From positions 145,665 through 209,664 of the forward strand of contig NZ_LJSI01000054.1 of NCBI RefSeq assembly GCF_001305295.1: a stretch of 64,000 nt of DNA, written 5' to 3'. Source of the stretch: Neptunomonas antarctica (lineage in GTDB: Bacteria; Pseudomonadota; Gammaproteobacteria; Pseudomonadales; Balneatricaceae). The position numbers and the translations under genes were made by a program. A model generated the notes under the pieces. That model made no database searches. It was not told where the DNA came from and saw nothing but the letters and a program-made list of their open reading frames with translations. Below, piece after piece: positions 56,845 through 64,000 of this stretch; the stretch's first letter is position 1; every line of letters begins with the position of its first letter.

Positions 56845-59736
56845 TCAGGTCGGCCAACTAATATCAGGCTTCCACTCACGAATCCACGCGGGAACATCAC
56901 TTGCAGGCATCGGCCTTGCAATGCCATATCCTTGTGCTAATTCACAACCCAACTGCAATAATGCAATGCCATGTTCAATGGTTTCAACACCTTCAGCAAT
57001 CACCTCACGCTTGAATGATTTGGCTAGGGCTATAACGCCTTCAACAATGGCAAGGTCATCAGCATCAACCAGCATATCGCGCACAAAGCTTTGGTCTATT
57101 TTAATCAGGCCGGCGGGCAAACGTCTAAGATGTGTAAGTGATGAATAGCCTGTACCAAAATCATCTAAGGCAAAGTTTACGCCCCGCGCCATACAGGCAT
57201 TCATGACTGCTGACACATGCCCTACATCATCTAAGGCGCTTGTTTCCAACACCTCTAGCTCTAAATAGCGGGGATCAACATCGGGGTGGGCCGCTAGCAA
57301 AGTGGCCAGCCTCTCTGTAAAGTCAGGTTGCTGTAATTGCACTGCTGCAATGTTTACGCTGGTGCATATGGATAGATTGAGCCCGGTTTCTTGCCATTGG
57401 CTTATTTGCGTCAGTGCGGTATCAATAACCCATTCACCCATCTCTCTAATCATGGGGTTATTTTCAATGACAGGTAAGAACTCGATTGGATTTAATAGGC
57501 CTCGTTTTGGGTGTTGCCAGCGAATGAGTGCCTCAACACCCGTCACCGCACCTGTCCGCATGTTAACCTTAGGCTGATAATAAAGTATAAATTGATGATT
57601 ATCTAATGCGCTGCGAATAGCCTCCAGATTTTCTCTTTGCTCTTTAACCGCGTCATCTTGAACGGTATCAAATAAGTGGTAACGGTTCTTACCCGATTCT
57701 TTAGCCTCATACATGGCTTGATCTGCATGACGCATGAGCAAGTCGGCGTCCACACTATCTTGCGGGTAAAGAGTGACGCCAATACTGGCTGATACCTTCA
57801 ATACCACGTCGCCTACTGTGATAGGTTCAGACGCAGCCAGCAACAATCGCCCTAATACCGGCTCACAATCTTCAACGCTGGCTAAATCAGCTAATACAGC
57901 CACAAATTCATCACCGCCAATACGGGCAAGTGTATCCCCTTCACGCAAGGCCTCTTTCATGCGAAGCGAGACGACAATCAACAAGTCGTCCCCCACATCA
58001 TGACCATGGACATCATTAACGTCTTTAAAACCATCTAGATCCAGAAATACCACGGCGACTGAATTATGATGGCGCAGGCTTTGCACCATTGCCTGGCTTA
58101 GCCGATCAGCGAGCAGTGTGCGATTGGGCAGACTGGTTAACACATCATAATTAGCCATCCATTCTAATTGATCCTGATGCTCCTTCATTGGGGTGATGTC
58201 GCTACCTAAGGCAACATAATGGGTCGTGATGCCGCGTTTATTTCGGACAGCGCTGATAGTTTTCATTTCAGCATACACTTCGCCATTTTTACGACGATTC
58301 CATACTTCACCAGACCAATAGTCATCTTTCAGTAGCGCTTGCCACATGCCCACATAAAAATCCGGAGATTGCCGTCCGGATTGAAGAATGCGTGGATTCT
58401 GACCAATAGCCTCTTCACGACTAAAACCCGTTATATGAGTGAAGGTGTCGTTAACATCGATAATAGTGGCGGCAGCATCAGTAATAGTGATACCTTCTCG
58501 GGCGTGAGTGAATACACTGGCGGCAAGGGCTAACTCATTTGCTAGCTTATCCTTCTCTTTGTTTTGAAAGGCAAGTTCTTCGTTGGCAAGAATTAACTCA
58601 TCTGCGCGTTGCTCTTTCTCTTCCTTGGCAATAATTAACTCATCTGCTCGCTTATCTTTCTCTTTGTTTTGAAAGGCAAGTTCTATGTTGGCAAGAGCTA
58701 ACTCATCTGCTCGCTTATCTTTCTCTTTGTTTTGAATGGCAAGTTCTTCATTGGCAAGAATTAACTCATCTGCCCGCTTACCCTTCTCTTCGTTGGCAAG
58801 AATTAACTCATCCGCTCGCTTACCCTTCTCTTCCTTGGCAATAACTAACTCATCTGCCCGCTTACCCTTCTCTTCCTTAGCAATAACTAACTCATCTGCT
58901 CGCTTACCCTTCTCTTCTTTAGCAATAACTAACTCATCTGCTCGCTTTTCTTTATCTTTGTTTTGTAAGGTAATTTCTTCGTGGGCACGTTTAATTTTTT
59001 CCTCTTTTTTCTTCATAGAAATTTTAGAGCTATTGATAAGATCATCAAAGCGCTCTTCAGCTTCATTGCGATAATCATCAGCTCTTCTGACTAGTAAGAT
59101 GACAAAAATTACTGTTATGGCACTCGATAAGAGCATGAAAATGAGCATGGCATAGAGATAGGACTTGCTCGCATCATAGGAATGCTGGCTATTGTCTTTA
59201 AACTCAAGTGCTTTATTACGAGCGAAATCTTGCAGAACACTCATTCTTTGGTTTAGCACTTTAACGTATGCGGCTCCTTTTCCTTTAGTGATAACAGCCG
59301 CCAGTTGATCCTCGTTGTCACGCTTCAAGGCAATAACTTCATCACGTAAAGACTTCCAATCAACAAATGTTATATATGCAACATTAATTTTTCCTTCATT
59401 GCCGAGATAACGTTCTTTGATTAATTCAAACTGTCGATAAACTTCATGCTCATGTTGTTCTACTAGAGAAATAGCTACTTCTAATTCATCTTTATTTGTC
59501 GCCAACACTACATCCTTCATATACCGGTGCATGGCGAGAATGTCGTTATTTGCTTCTAATACAGCGACACTGACTGAAAAGGGATGCTGGTACATTTTAT
59601 CATTGAGTTCAGCAAGTTTTGTATTTTCACGTAACACCAGAAGAGCGAACAGCATCACCAACAGGATCATTATTATGAATCCGGCTGAAATAATCTTTGT
59701 AGATGCTTTTATCTGTGAAGATTCAGAATAATTCAT
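56845..59736 (-). CDS. Membrane GGDEF-EAL sensor with a heptad-repeat coiled-coil linker and PAS domain
   Basis: A 963-residue protein: TM1 (about 14-37), periplasmic four-helix-type sensor (about 40-185), TM2 (about 192-215), a long charged coiled coil (about 225-402) built from tandem repeats, one PAS domain (about 402-520), GGDEF at 607-611 with a REGD inhibitory site, and EAL at 735-737 with DDFGTGYSSL. Both catalytic sets look intact. The linker is the unusual part (see 58531-58944). Ligand and target process are unknown. Confidence 0.93.
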   Translation of the reverse strand: MNYSESSQIKASTKIISAGFIIMILLVMLFALLVLRENTKLAELNDKMYQHPFSVSVAVLEANNDILAMHRYMKDVVLATNKDELEVAISLVEQHEHEVYRQFELIKERYLGNEGKINVAYITFVDWKSLRDEVIALKRDNEDQLAAVITKGKGAAYVKVLNQRMSVLQDFARNKALEFKDNSQHSYDASKSYLYAMLIFMLLSSAITVIFVILLVRRADDYRNEAEERFDDLINSSKISMKKKEEKIKRAHEEITLQNKDKEKRADELVIAKEEKGKRADELVIAKEEKGKRADELVIAKEEKGKRADELILANEEKGKRADELILANEELAIQNKEKDKRADELALANIELAFQNKEKDKRADELIIAKEEKEQRADELILANEELAFQNKEKDKLANELALAASVFTHAREGITITDAAATIIDVNDTFTHITGFSREEAIGQNPRILQSGRQSPDFYVGMWQALLKDDYWSGEVWNRRKNGEVYAEMKTISAVRNKRGITTHYVALGSDITPMKEHQDQLEWMANYDVLTSLPNRTLLADRLSQAMVQSLRHHNSVAVVFLDLDGFKDVNDVHGHDVGDDLLIVVSLRMKEALREGDTLARIGGDEFVAVLADLASVEDCEPVLGRLLLAASEPITVGDVVLKVSASIGVTLYPQDSVDADLLMRHADQAMYEAKESGKNRYHLFDTVQDDAVKEQRENLEAIRSALDNHQFILYYQPKVNMRTGAVTGVEALIRWQHPKRGLLNPIEFLPVIENNPMIREMGEWVIDTALTQISQWQETGLNLSICTSVNIAAVQLQQPDFTERLATLLAAHPDVDPRYLELEVLETSALDDVGHVSAVMNACMARGVNFALDDFGTGYSSLTHLRRLPAGLIKIDQSFVRDMLVDADDLAIVEGVIALAKSFKREVIAEGVETIEHGIALLQLGCELAQGYGIARPMPASDVPAWIREWKPDISWPT
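58531..58944 (-). repeat. Coding tandem repeats (42 and 63 bases) in the sensor linker
   Basis: Eight copies of RADEL and one diverged copy (LANEL) are spaced 14, 14, 14, 14, 21, 21, 14 and 21 residues apart. All spacings are multiples of seven, which keeps a coiled-coil register. The DNA repeats (units of 42 and 63 bases) make the array prone to expansion or loss. Residues about 265-402 of the 963-residue sensor. Confidence 0.92.
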
Positions 59737-60539
59737 GCAGCCCTATTTATGATGAGTACTTTTTTGGAGAATACTGATTTCAACTTGATTTTTTATTCGC
59801 ATCAATTCGCCTAATTAAGCTTATATTCATTGTAGACCTAATTCAGGATATTGTTTGCTTTCTAAACACTATAACCGAATGACAATATTTGGTATGAAGA
59901 AGATTCGAATGGCACGACGTGCAACGAGATCTAACTGTGTGTTGGCGGGAAACTGCTACAGATTGCTGAATGTACAGCGACCAATTGCCCTCGTCTTAAT
60001 ATCAGACTGTTACCGAAGGAAGAGACCTGGTGTTTCCTATTGTTTTCAGCGATGAAATTTGTTCATAAAATGAAGCAATTAATATAACACCGAGGCTATA
60101 AACGGAACTTTCAGAAAATCTGAGAACCGTTAGAATTTGCCAGTGAGTACTATGCAGAGCGAATCAAATAATCCAAGCACATGGAGGAACCAGCCACCAT
60201 CAGCAACTATTTAATGTCGTAAAGAATAAAAATAAATACATTATATTTTCGAGGTAAAAGAGATTTGTTTTCACACAATGACATTCAGATCTAAATTTGT
60301 GCCTGACTTTACCGAGTGAATACCCGTCATTAAAGGGGCTAGCACATATCAATGACAATGGAGAGGCTACTTGCGCAGACTACCTTGGGAAGGGGAGTTA
60401 TAGATCAACGAGTAAAAGCAATTGATAAAACCTAACAATCTTTAGGGGAAGATAGCACATGAAGTCAGATTATTTCTGACATCAAAATTTGAGTGGCATT
60501 ATCTCTATAAGTTATAGTTTTTAAATTAAATTATAGAAA
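59737..60539. other. 803-base region without a recognisable gene
   Basis: No protein or RNA family is recognised. Imperfect hairpins occur near 60099-60130 (outer AACGG/CCGTT, inner TCAGA/TCTGA) and 60464-60480 (GTCAGA/TCTGAC). A 66-codon open frame at 59855-60055 has no family signal. The position next to a tRNA gene would fit a remnant of an integrated element, but no integrase or attachment repeat is seen. Confidence 0.4.
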
Positions 60540-60627
60540 TGGCGGTCAGGGAGGGATTCGAACCCTCGATACCTTGCGGTATACACACTTTCCAGGCGTG
60601 CTCCTTCGGCCACTCGGACACCTGACC
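60540..60627 (-). tRNA. tRNA-Ser (anticodon GGA)
   Basis: The minus strand folds as a class II tRNA: acceptor GGTCAGG pairs with CCTGACC, then discriminator G and an encoded CCA (60542-60540). The anticodon loop CTGGAAA gives anticodon GGA (60593-60591). The long variable arm (UACC-GCAA-GGUA) is typical of serine tRNA. T-loop GGTTCGAATCC is intact. Confidence 0.97.
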
Positions 60628-60731
60628 GTTGTGAGGCGCGAATTCTATCATAAGTCCCTGTGAGTGCAAGACATTTTCTGATTTTTTATACATACAAGGA
60701 ACACTGATTGAATGCAGTAAACTCAGTTAAG

Positions 60732-61955
60732 TCAAACGCATAGCACCGCTGCAAGACCAAACAGCGCCGCGGCAATAACTCCTATCCAAATCGGCCACTT
60801 AAACACAACGATAATAAACCAGAGTGTGAGCACTATAGCCATATCGACAAAGCCACTTATTGCACCTGCCCACACAAACTTATATAGCGTAGCCATTAAT
60901 AACCCAACAACGCCAACCTGAATACCGGCTACTGCCGCATTTAAAATGACGGAGCTTCGGACTTTTTGCCACACAGGCAGCACTAACAACAAAATAATCC
61001 AGCCTGGCATAAAGATAAGTAACGTAGCTACGACCCCCGCCCAGATACTGCCACCCACCATAACCCCCAGATAACTGGCGAAGGTAAACATCGGGCCCGG
61101 AACGGCCTGAGCAAGACTATAACCGGCCAAAAAAATTGATGGCTCTATTACCCCTGCAATAGATGACTCTGCACTCAGCATAGGAAGCACAACATGCCCG
61201 CCTCCCATAACGGTCGCCCCTACTCTGAAAAAGCTTTCCATCCAGGCTAACTGCGGTAACCCGTAACTTATTAAAGGAAATATTACTATTCCTGTCAGCA
61301 ATACATATAACAGCCAAACATGCCGTGACTTAAACACAGACGGCTGCTCTTGCGATACGCTACTACTATGTCGAATGGACCATGCTCGCACTGGTTCCGA
61401 CGCTAAAAACAAATAGCCGATAAATCCTGCGATGCAAAGACCCGCCAATTGAGAAAGAGCACTACTTAGCAATAACATAAGAATGAAGGACCCGAGTAAA
61501 AACACCCGTCGAAAACGAGTAGAGGCTACGCTTTTAGACATATTCACTACGGCATCAGTTACTACGACCACCGCTAAGAGTTTTAGCCCATGAAATAAAC
61601 CGAGCAGCCATTCTGATGGCTCGGTTAACAGTAAAGAAGCGCACAACATCATAATTAATGCTGAAGGAAGGGTGAAGCCTGCAAAAGCTGCCAGACTGCC
61701 TAATATTCCCTGCTGTCGATATCCAAGCGCCATACCCACTTGCGAACTGGCAGGGCCCGGTAAAAAATGACACAAAGCAATTAGCTCTGCATATTCACCC
61801 GCTGTTATCCAGCGACGCTTTTCAACGAACTCACGTTCAAAATAGCCTAAATGGGCTACCGGCCCACCAAACGAGGTACAACCAAGACGAAGAAAAATCC
61901 AAAAGATAGCTGCCACATTCCCACCATTTGTTCCATTGCTATTCAAAGAGAACAA
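60732..61955 (-). CDS. chrA: Chromate transporter ChrA family protein
   Basis: A 407-residue membrane protein made of two homologous halves, each opening with the ChrA motif: FGGPVAHLGYF with FLPGPASSQ in the first half and MGGGHVVLPML with AVPGPMF in the second. The full two-domain (LCHR) family exports chromate by proton exchange, although the natural substrate may be another oxyanion. The start is TTG 61955 and has no good ribosome site. It follows ftsZ on the same strand, separated by a terminator. Confidence 0.9.
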   Translation of the reverse strand: MFSLNSNGTNGGNVAAIFWIFLRLGCTSFGGPVAHLGYFEREFVEKRRWITAGEYAELIALCHFLPGPASSQVGMALGYRQQGILGSLAAFAGFTLPSALIMMLCASLLLTEPSEWLLGLFHGLKLLAVVVVTDAVVNMSKSVASTRFRRVFLLGSFILMLLLSSALSQLAGLCIAGFIGYLFLASEPVRAWSIRHSSSVSQEQPSVFKSRHVWLLYVLLTGIVIFPLISYGLPQLAWMESFFRVGATVMGGGHVVLPMLSAESSIAGVIEPSIFLAGYSLAQAVPGPMFTFASYLGVMVGGSIWAGVVATLLIFMPGWIILLLVLPVWQKVRSSVILNAAVAGIQVGVVGLLMATLYKFVWAGAISGFVDMAIVLTLWFIIVVFKWPIWIGVIAAALFGLAAVLCV

Positions 61956-61990
61956 TTGTACTTAAAGAGATGACAGTCATATTACAAGGC

Positions 61991-62016
61991 AAAAAAAGGC
62001 CACTCATTGAGTGGCC
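61991..62016 (-). terminator. Intrinsic terminator after ftsZ
   Basis: On the minus strand the arms GGCCACTC and GAGTGGCC form a tight stem and are followed by seven T. It lies about 40 bases after the ftsZ stop and separates ftsZ from chrA. Confidence 0.9.
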
Positions 62017-62052
62017 AAAATAAAACACCTGAAAGATTGTAAATCTTCTATA

Positions 62053-63243
62053 TTAATCAGCCTGACGCCGCAAAAAAGCGGGAATATCGAGGAAATCCAT
62101 ATCGTCAGTACCTGTTTTCTTGATTGGCGCCTGCATCATTTCATTATCATGATCAGAGCCAGCACGCTGACGACCTTCCGCACGATTACGTAATACGGTA
62201 GGCAGTTCAAGCTGGTTAAAATCAGTTACGGCTGAAACAGCGCGCGTGGTAGTACCGCCATTAACAACTTTTAGCTCTTCTGTGTGCATCTGGCCAAGAC
62301 CTGTTGCTACCACAGTGACTCTAAGCTCATCGGTCAGTTCAGGATCAATAACCGTCCCCACCACGATCGTTGCATTTTCGGATGCGTAGGCTTCAACAAT
62401 GCTACCCACTTCAGAGAACTCGCCCAAGCTCATATCAAGCCCTGCGGTAATGTTAACCAGAATACCGCGAGCGCCCTTCAGATCAACATCTTCAAGCAAT
62501 GGGCTGTTGATAGCCGCTTCTGTGGCTACAGTAGCACGATCATCACCACGCGCAGACCCTGTTCCCATCATCGCCATACCCATTTCAGACATGACCGTAC
62601 GAACGTCTGCAAAGTCGACGTTGATCATACCCGGACGGGTAATCAGATCTGCAATGCCCTGTACCGCTCCGCGCAGCACATCATTAGCAGTATTAAAAGC
62701 ATTCATCAGACTACAGTTACGACCCAGCACCTGCATCAGTTTTTCGTTTGGAATGATGATTAATGAGTCAACATTCTCTTTTAATTGCTTGATACCTTCT
62801 TCAGCAATTTTCATACGCTTGCGGCCTTCAAACGGGAAAGGCTTAGTCACTACAGCAACCGTTAGAATACCCAACTCTCTGGCCACTTCGGCAACAATGG
62901 GCGCAGCACCGGTTCCGGTACCACCACCCATGCCAGCAGTAATAAAGACCATGTCTGCACCAGTGATCATCTCAGCAATGCGCTCACGATCTTCAATCGC
63001 CGCCTGACGGCCTACTTCTGGATTTGCTCCTGCGCCCAACCCTTTGGTCAATTCACTACCAATCTGGATCACGGCACGCGATAGCATATTCTGCAACGCT
63101 TGCGAGTCCGTATTAGCACAAATAAATTCGACGCCTTCAACATCAGTATTCAGCATGTGCTGAACTGCATTACCACCACCACCACCCACACCAATCACCT
63201 TAATGACAGCGTTTTGCGGCAGATTATCAGCCAATTCAAACAT
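62053..63243 (-). CDS. ftsZ: Cell division protein FtsZ
   Basis: A 396-residue tubulin homologue. The nucleotide-binding signature GGGTGTG is at 106-112, the opening VIKVIGVGGGGGNAV is typical, and the C-terminal peptide DDMDFLDIPAFLRRQAD for FtsA and ZipA binding is intact. It polymerises at midcell to form the Z ring. It follows ftsA (105-base gap). A terminator and chrA follow, where many relatives have lpxC. Confidence 0.98.
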   Translation of the reverse strand: MFELADNLPQNAVIKVIGVGGGGGNAVQHMLNTDVEGVEFICANTDSQALQNMLSRAVIQIGSELTKGLGAGANPEVGRQAAIEDRERIAEMITGADMVFITAGMGGGTGTGAAPIVAEVARELGILTVAVVTKPFPFEGRKRMKIAEEGIKQLKENVDSLIIIPNEKLMQVLGRNCSLMNAFNTANDVLRGAVQGIADLITRPGMINVDFADVRTVMSEMGMAMMGTGSARGDDRATVATEAAINSPLLEDVDLKGARGILVNITAGLDMSLGEFSEVGSIVEAYASENATIVVGTVIDPELTDELRVTVVATGLGQMHTEELKVVNGGTTTRAVSAVTDFNQLELPTVLRNRAEGRQRAGSDHDNEMMQAPIKKTGTDDMDFLDIPAFLRRQAD

Positions 63244-63348
63244 AATCTAATCTCCTTCAGGTGTGCGCTTTATGACTTCTTATTTATGCAGCGCTACTTT
63301 ATATTCAATCTGTTTATTAGACATCTCTGTTGCACGACACAACAAAGA

Positions 63349-64000
63349 TCAAAAATTTCCTTTCAGCCAGTCTTTAACCCGACTTAAGACCCCCGGCCCG
63401 AGTACGACCGGTTTTATACTGTTCTTTTTCTTACTGCGATTATCCGTCAACAGCGCTTCGTTTTTCGACGGCATCCGTACCGAGGAAGCACTGCCTACCT
63501 GACCACCCTGACTCGCATAATGTAATAAACCGATGCCGGTGGAGAAAATCGGGTTCTGCAAAATATCATCCATGCCACGTACACCCTGCGGCATAGCAAG
63601 CCGCACCGGCATGTGGAAAATCTCTTCTGCCAGCTCAACCACACCTTCCATTTTCGCCGTACCGCCGGTTAATACGATGCCGGCGGCAATCAAATCTTCA
63701 AAGCCGCTGCGGCGTATTTCGGACTGTACCAGCGTAATCAATTCGTCATAACGCGGCTCAACCACTTCGGCTAATGCCTGGCGGGAAAGGTCACGCGGCG
63801 GACGATCACCGACACTCGGCACTTTAATAGTTTCGTCAGCACTGGCCAGCTGAGCCAGCGCACAGGCGTATTTGATCTTCAGTTGATCGGCATGCTGCGT
63901 GGGCGTGCGTAATGCCATGGCGATGTCATTGGTGACCTGATCTCCGGCAATCGGGATCACGGCAGTATGACGGATTGAGCCGCCGGTAAAGATGGCGATA
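63349..64000 (-). CDS. ftsA: Cell division protein FtsA, C-terminal part (start outside the window)
   Basis: The reading frame is open to the window's right edge, so this is the 3' portion of ftsA. Visible features are the actin-fold segment IVLTGGTAKMEGVVELAE and, at the C-terminus, the amphipathic membrane-targeting helix VLSRVKDWLKGNF. FtsA anchors FtsZ to the membrane. Order ftsA-ftsZ is the usual end of the division cluster. Confidence 0.96.
   Translation of the reverse strand, partial: IAIFTGGSIRHTAVIPIAGDQVTNDIAMALRTPTQHADQLKIKYACALAQLASADETIKVPSVGDRPPRDLSRQALAEVVEPRYDELITLVQSEIRRSGFEDLIAAGIVLTGGTAKMEGVVELAEEIFHMPVRLAMPQGVRGMDDILQNPIFSTGIGLLHYASQGGQVGSASSVRMPSKNEALLTDNRSKKKNSIKPVVLGPGVLSRVKDWLKGNF

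Noticed and set aside
59855..60055. 66-codon frame in the gene-free stretch before tRNA-Ser
   Set aside because: No ribosome site, many Arg and Cys residues without pattern, and no family signal.
62399..63007. 202-codon open frame on the plus strand inside ftsZ
   Set aside because: It is antisense to ftsZ. Composition (Ser, Arg, Pro, Thr) is that of a mirror reading of a conserved gene.
1..64000. CRISPR array, insertion sequence, prophage or integron
   Set aside because: No spaced direct repeats, transposase, integrase or phage genes were found. The longest repeats are the coding heptad repeats and the inverted repeats listed.

Overview
The window looks like part of a gammaproteobacterial chromosome of moderate GC content. 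The evidence is the ftsA-ftsZ end of the division cluster, gammaproteobacterial-type genes (proQ, tusA, rdgC, hrpB, pdxB, trxC, an FNR regulator with the canonical cysteines) and a class I polyhydroxyalkanoate synthase tail. A full sox set together with a cbb3 oxidase suggests an aerobic or microaerobic sulfur-oxidising heterotroph or mixotroph. I cannot name the species; nothing in the sequence decides it.

Layout. 1-5.8 kb (+): the end of phaC, a MATE exporter, a DUF3080 lipoprotein and the LapG/LapD pair that controls adhesin release in response to c-di-GMP. 5.8-8.2 kb: trxC, proQ and tusA (-), a small monooxygenase-fold protein (+) and an alpha/beta hydrolase (-). 8.5-19.6 kb (+): the complete cbb3 system, ccoNOQP then ccoGHIS, a TauE/SafE-like membrane protein, hemN and fnr. 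hemN has a textbook FNR class II promoter, and a second perfect FNR box lies between the hydrolase and ccoN. 19.7-25.5 kb (+): apt, a secreted alpha/beta hydrolase overlapping a periplasmic thioredoxin-fold protein, hrpB and rdgC.

25.7-32.5 kb (-): a thiosulfate oxidation operon transcribed soxC-D-X-Y-Z-A-K-B, followed (33.2-33.9 kb, -) by a periplasmic rhodanese. 34-41 kb: queE, a BASS transporter, a CDF metal exporter, a SulP anion transporter and a diguanylate cyclase. 40-43 kb (-): an NAD-kinase-like protein, a PilZ protein and pdxB. 43.4-46.2 kb (+): a WGR-like small protein, a tryptophan synthase beta subunit without trpA and a divergent thiolase-like protein. 46.2-52.6 kb: a lytic transglycosylase and an Lrp-type regulator (-), divergent from a fused indolepyruvate:ferredoxin oxidoreductase and an aromatic aminotransferase (+).

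52.9-59.7 kb (-): two very large membrane GGDEF-EAL sensors, one with a repeat-built coiled coil whose units are exact multiples of seven residues. 59.7-60.5 kb has no recognisable gene. Then come tRNA-Ser(GGA), chrA, ftsZ and the C-terminal part of ftsA, all on the minus strand.

How the parts may work together (inference): Sox proteins pass thiosulfate electrons to cytochromes and on to the cbb3 oxidase, whose assembly genes, haem supply (hemN) and oxygen-responsive regulator (fnr) are clustered. The window also holds five c-di-GMP proteins (LapD, one GGDEF cyclase, one PilZ receptor and two GGDEF-EAL sensors). I found no unmistakably new multi-gene system. The best leads are the orphan TrpB/thiolase-like pair, the heptad-repeat sensor, a 33-bp perfect palindrome and several RNA-scale inverted repeats over ribosome binding sites.
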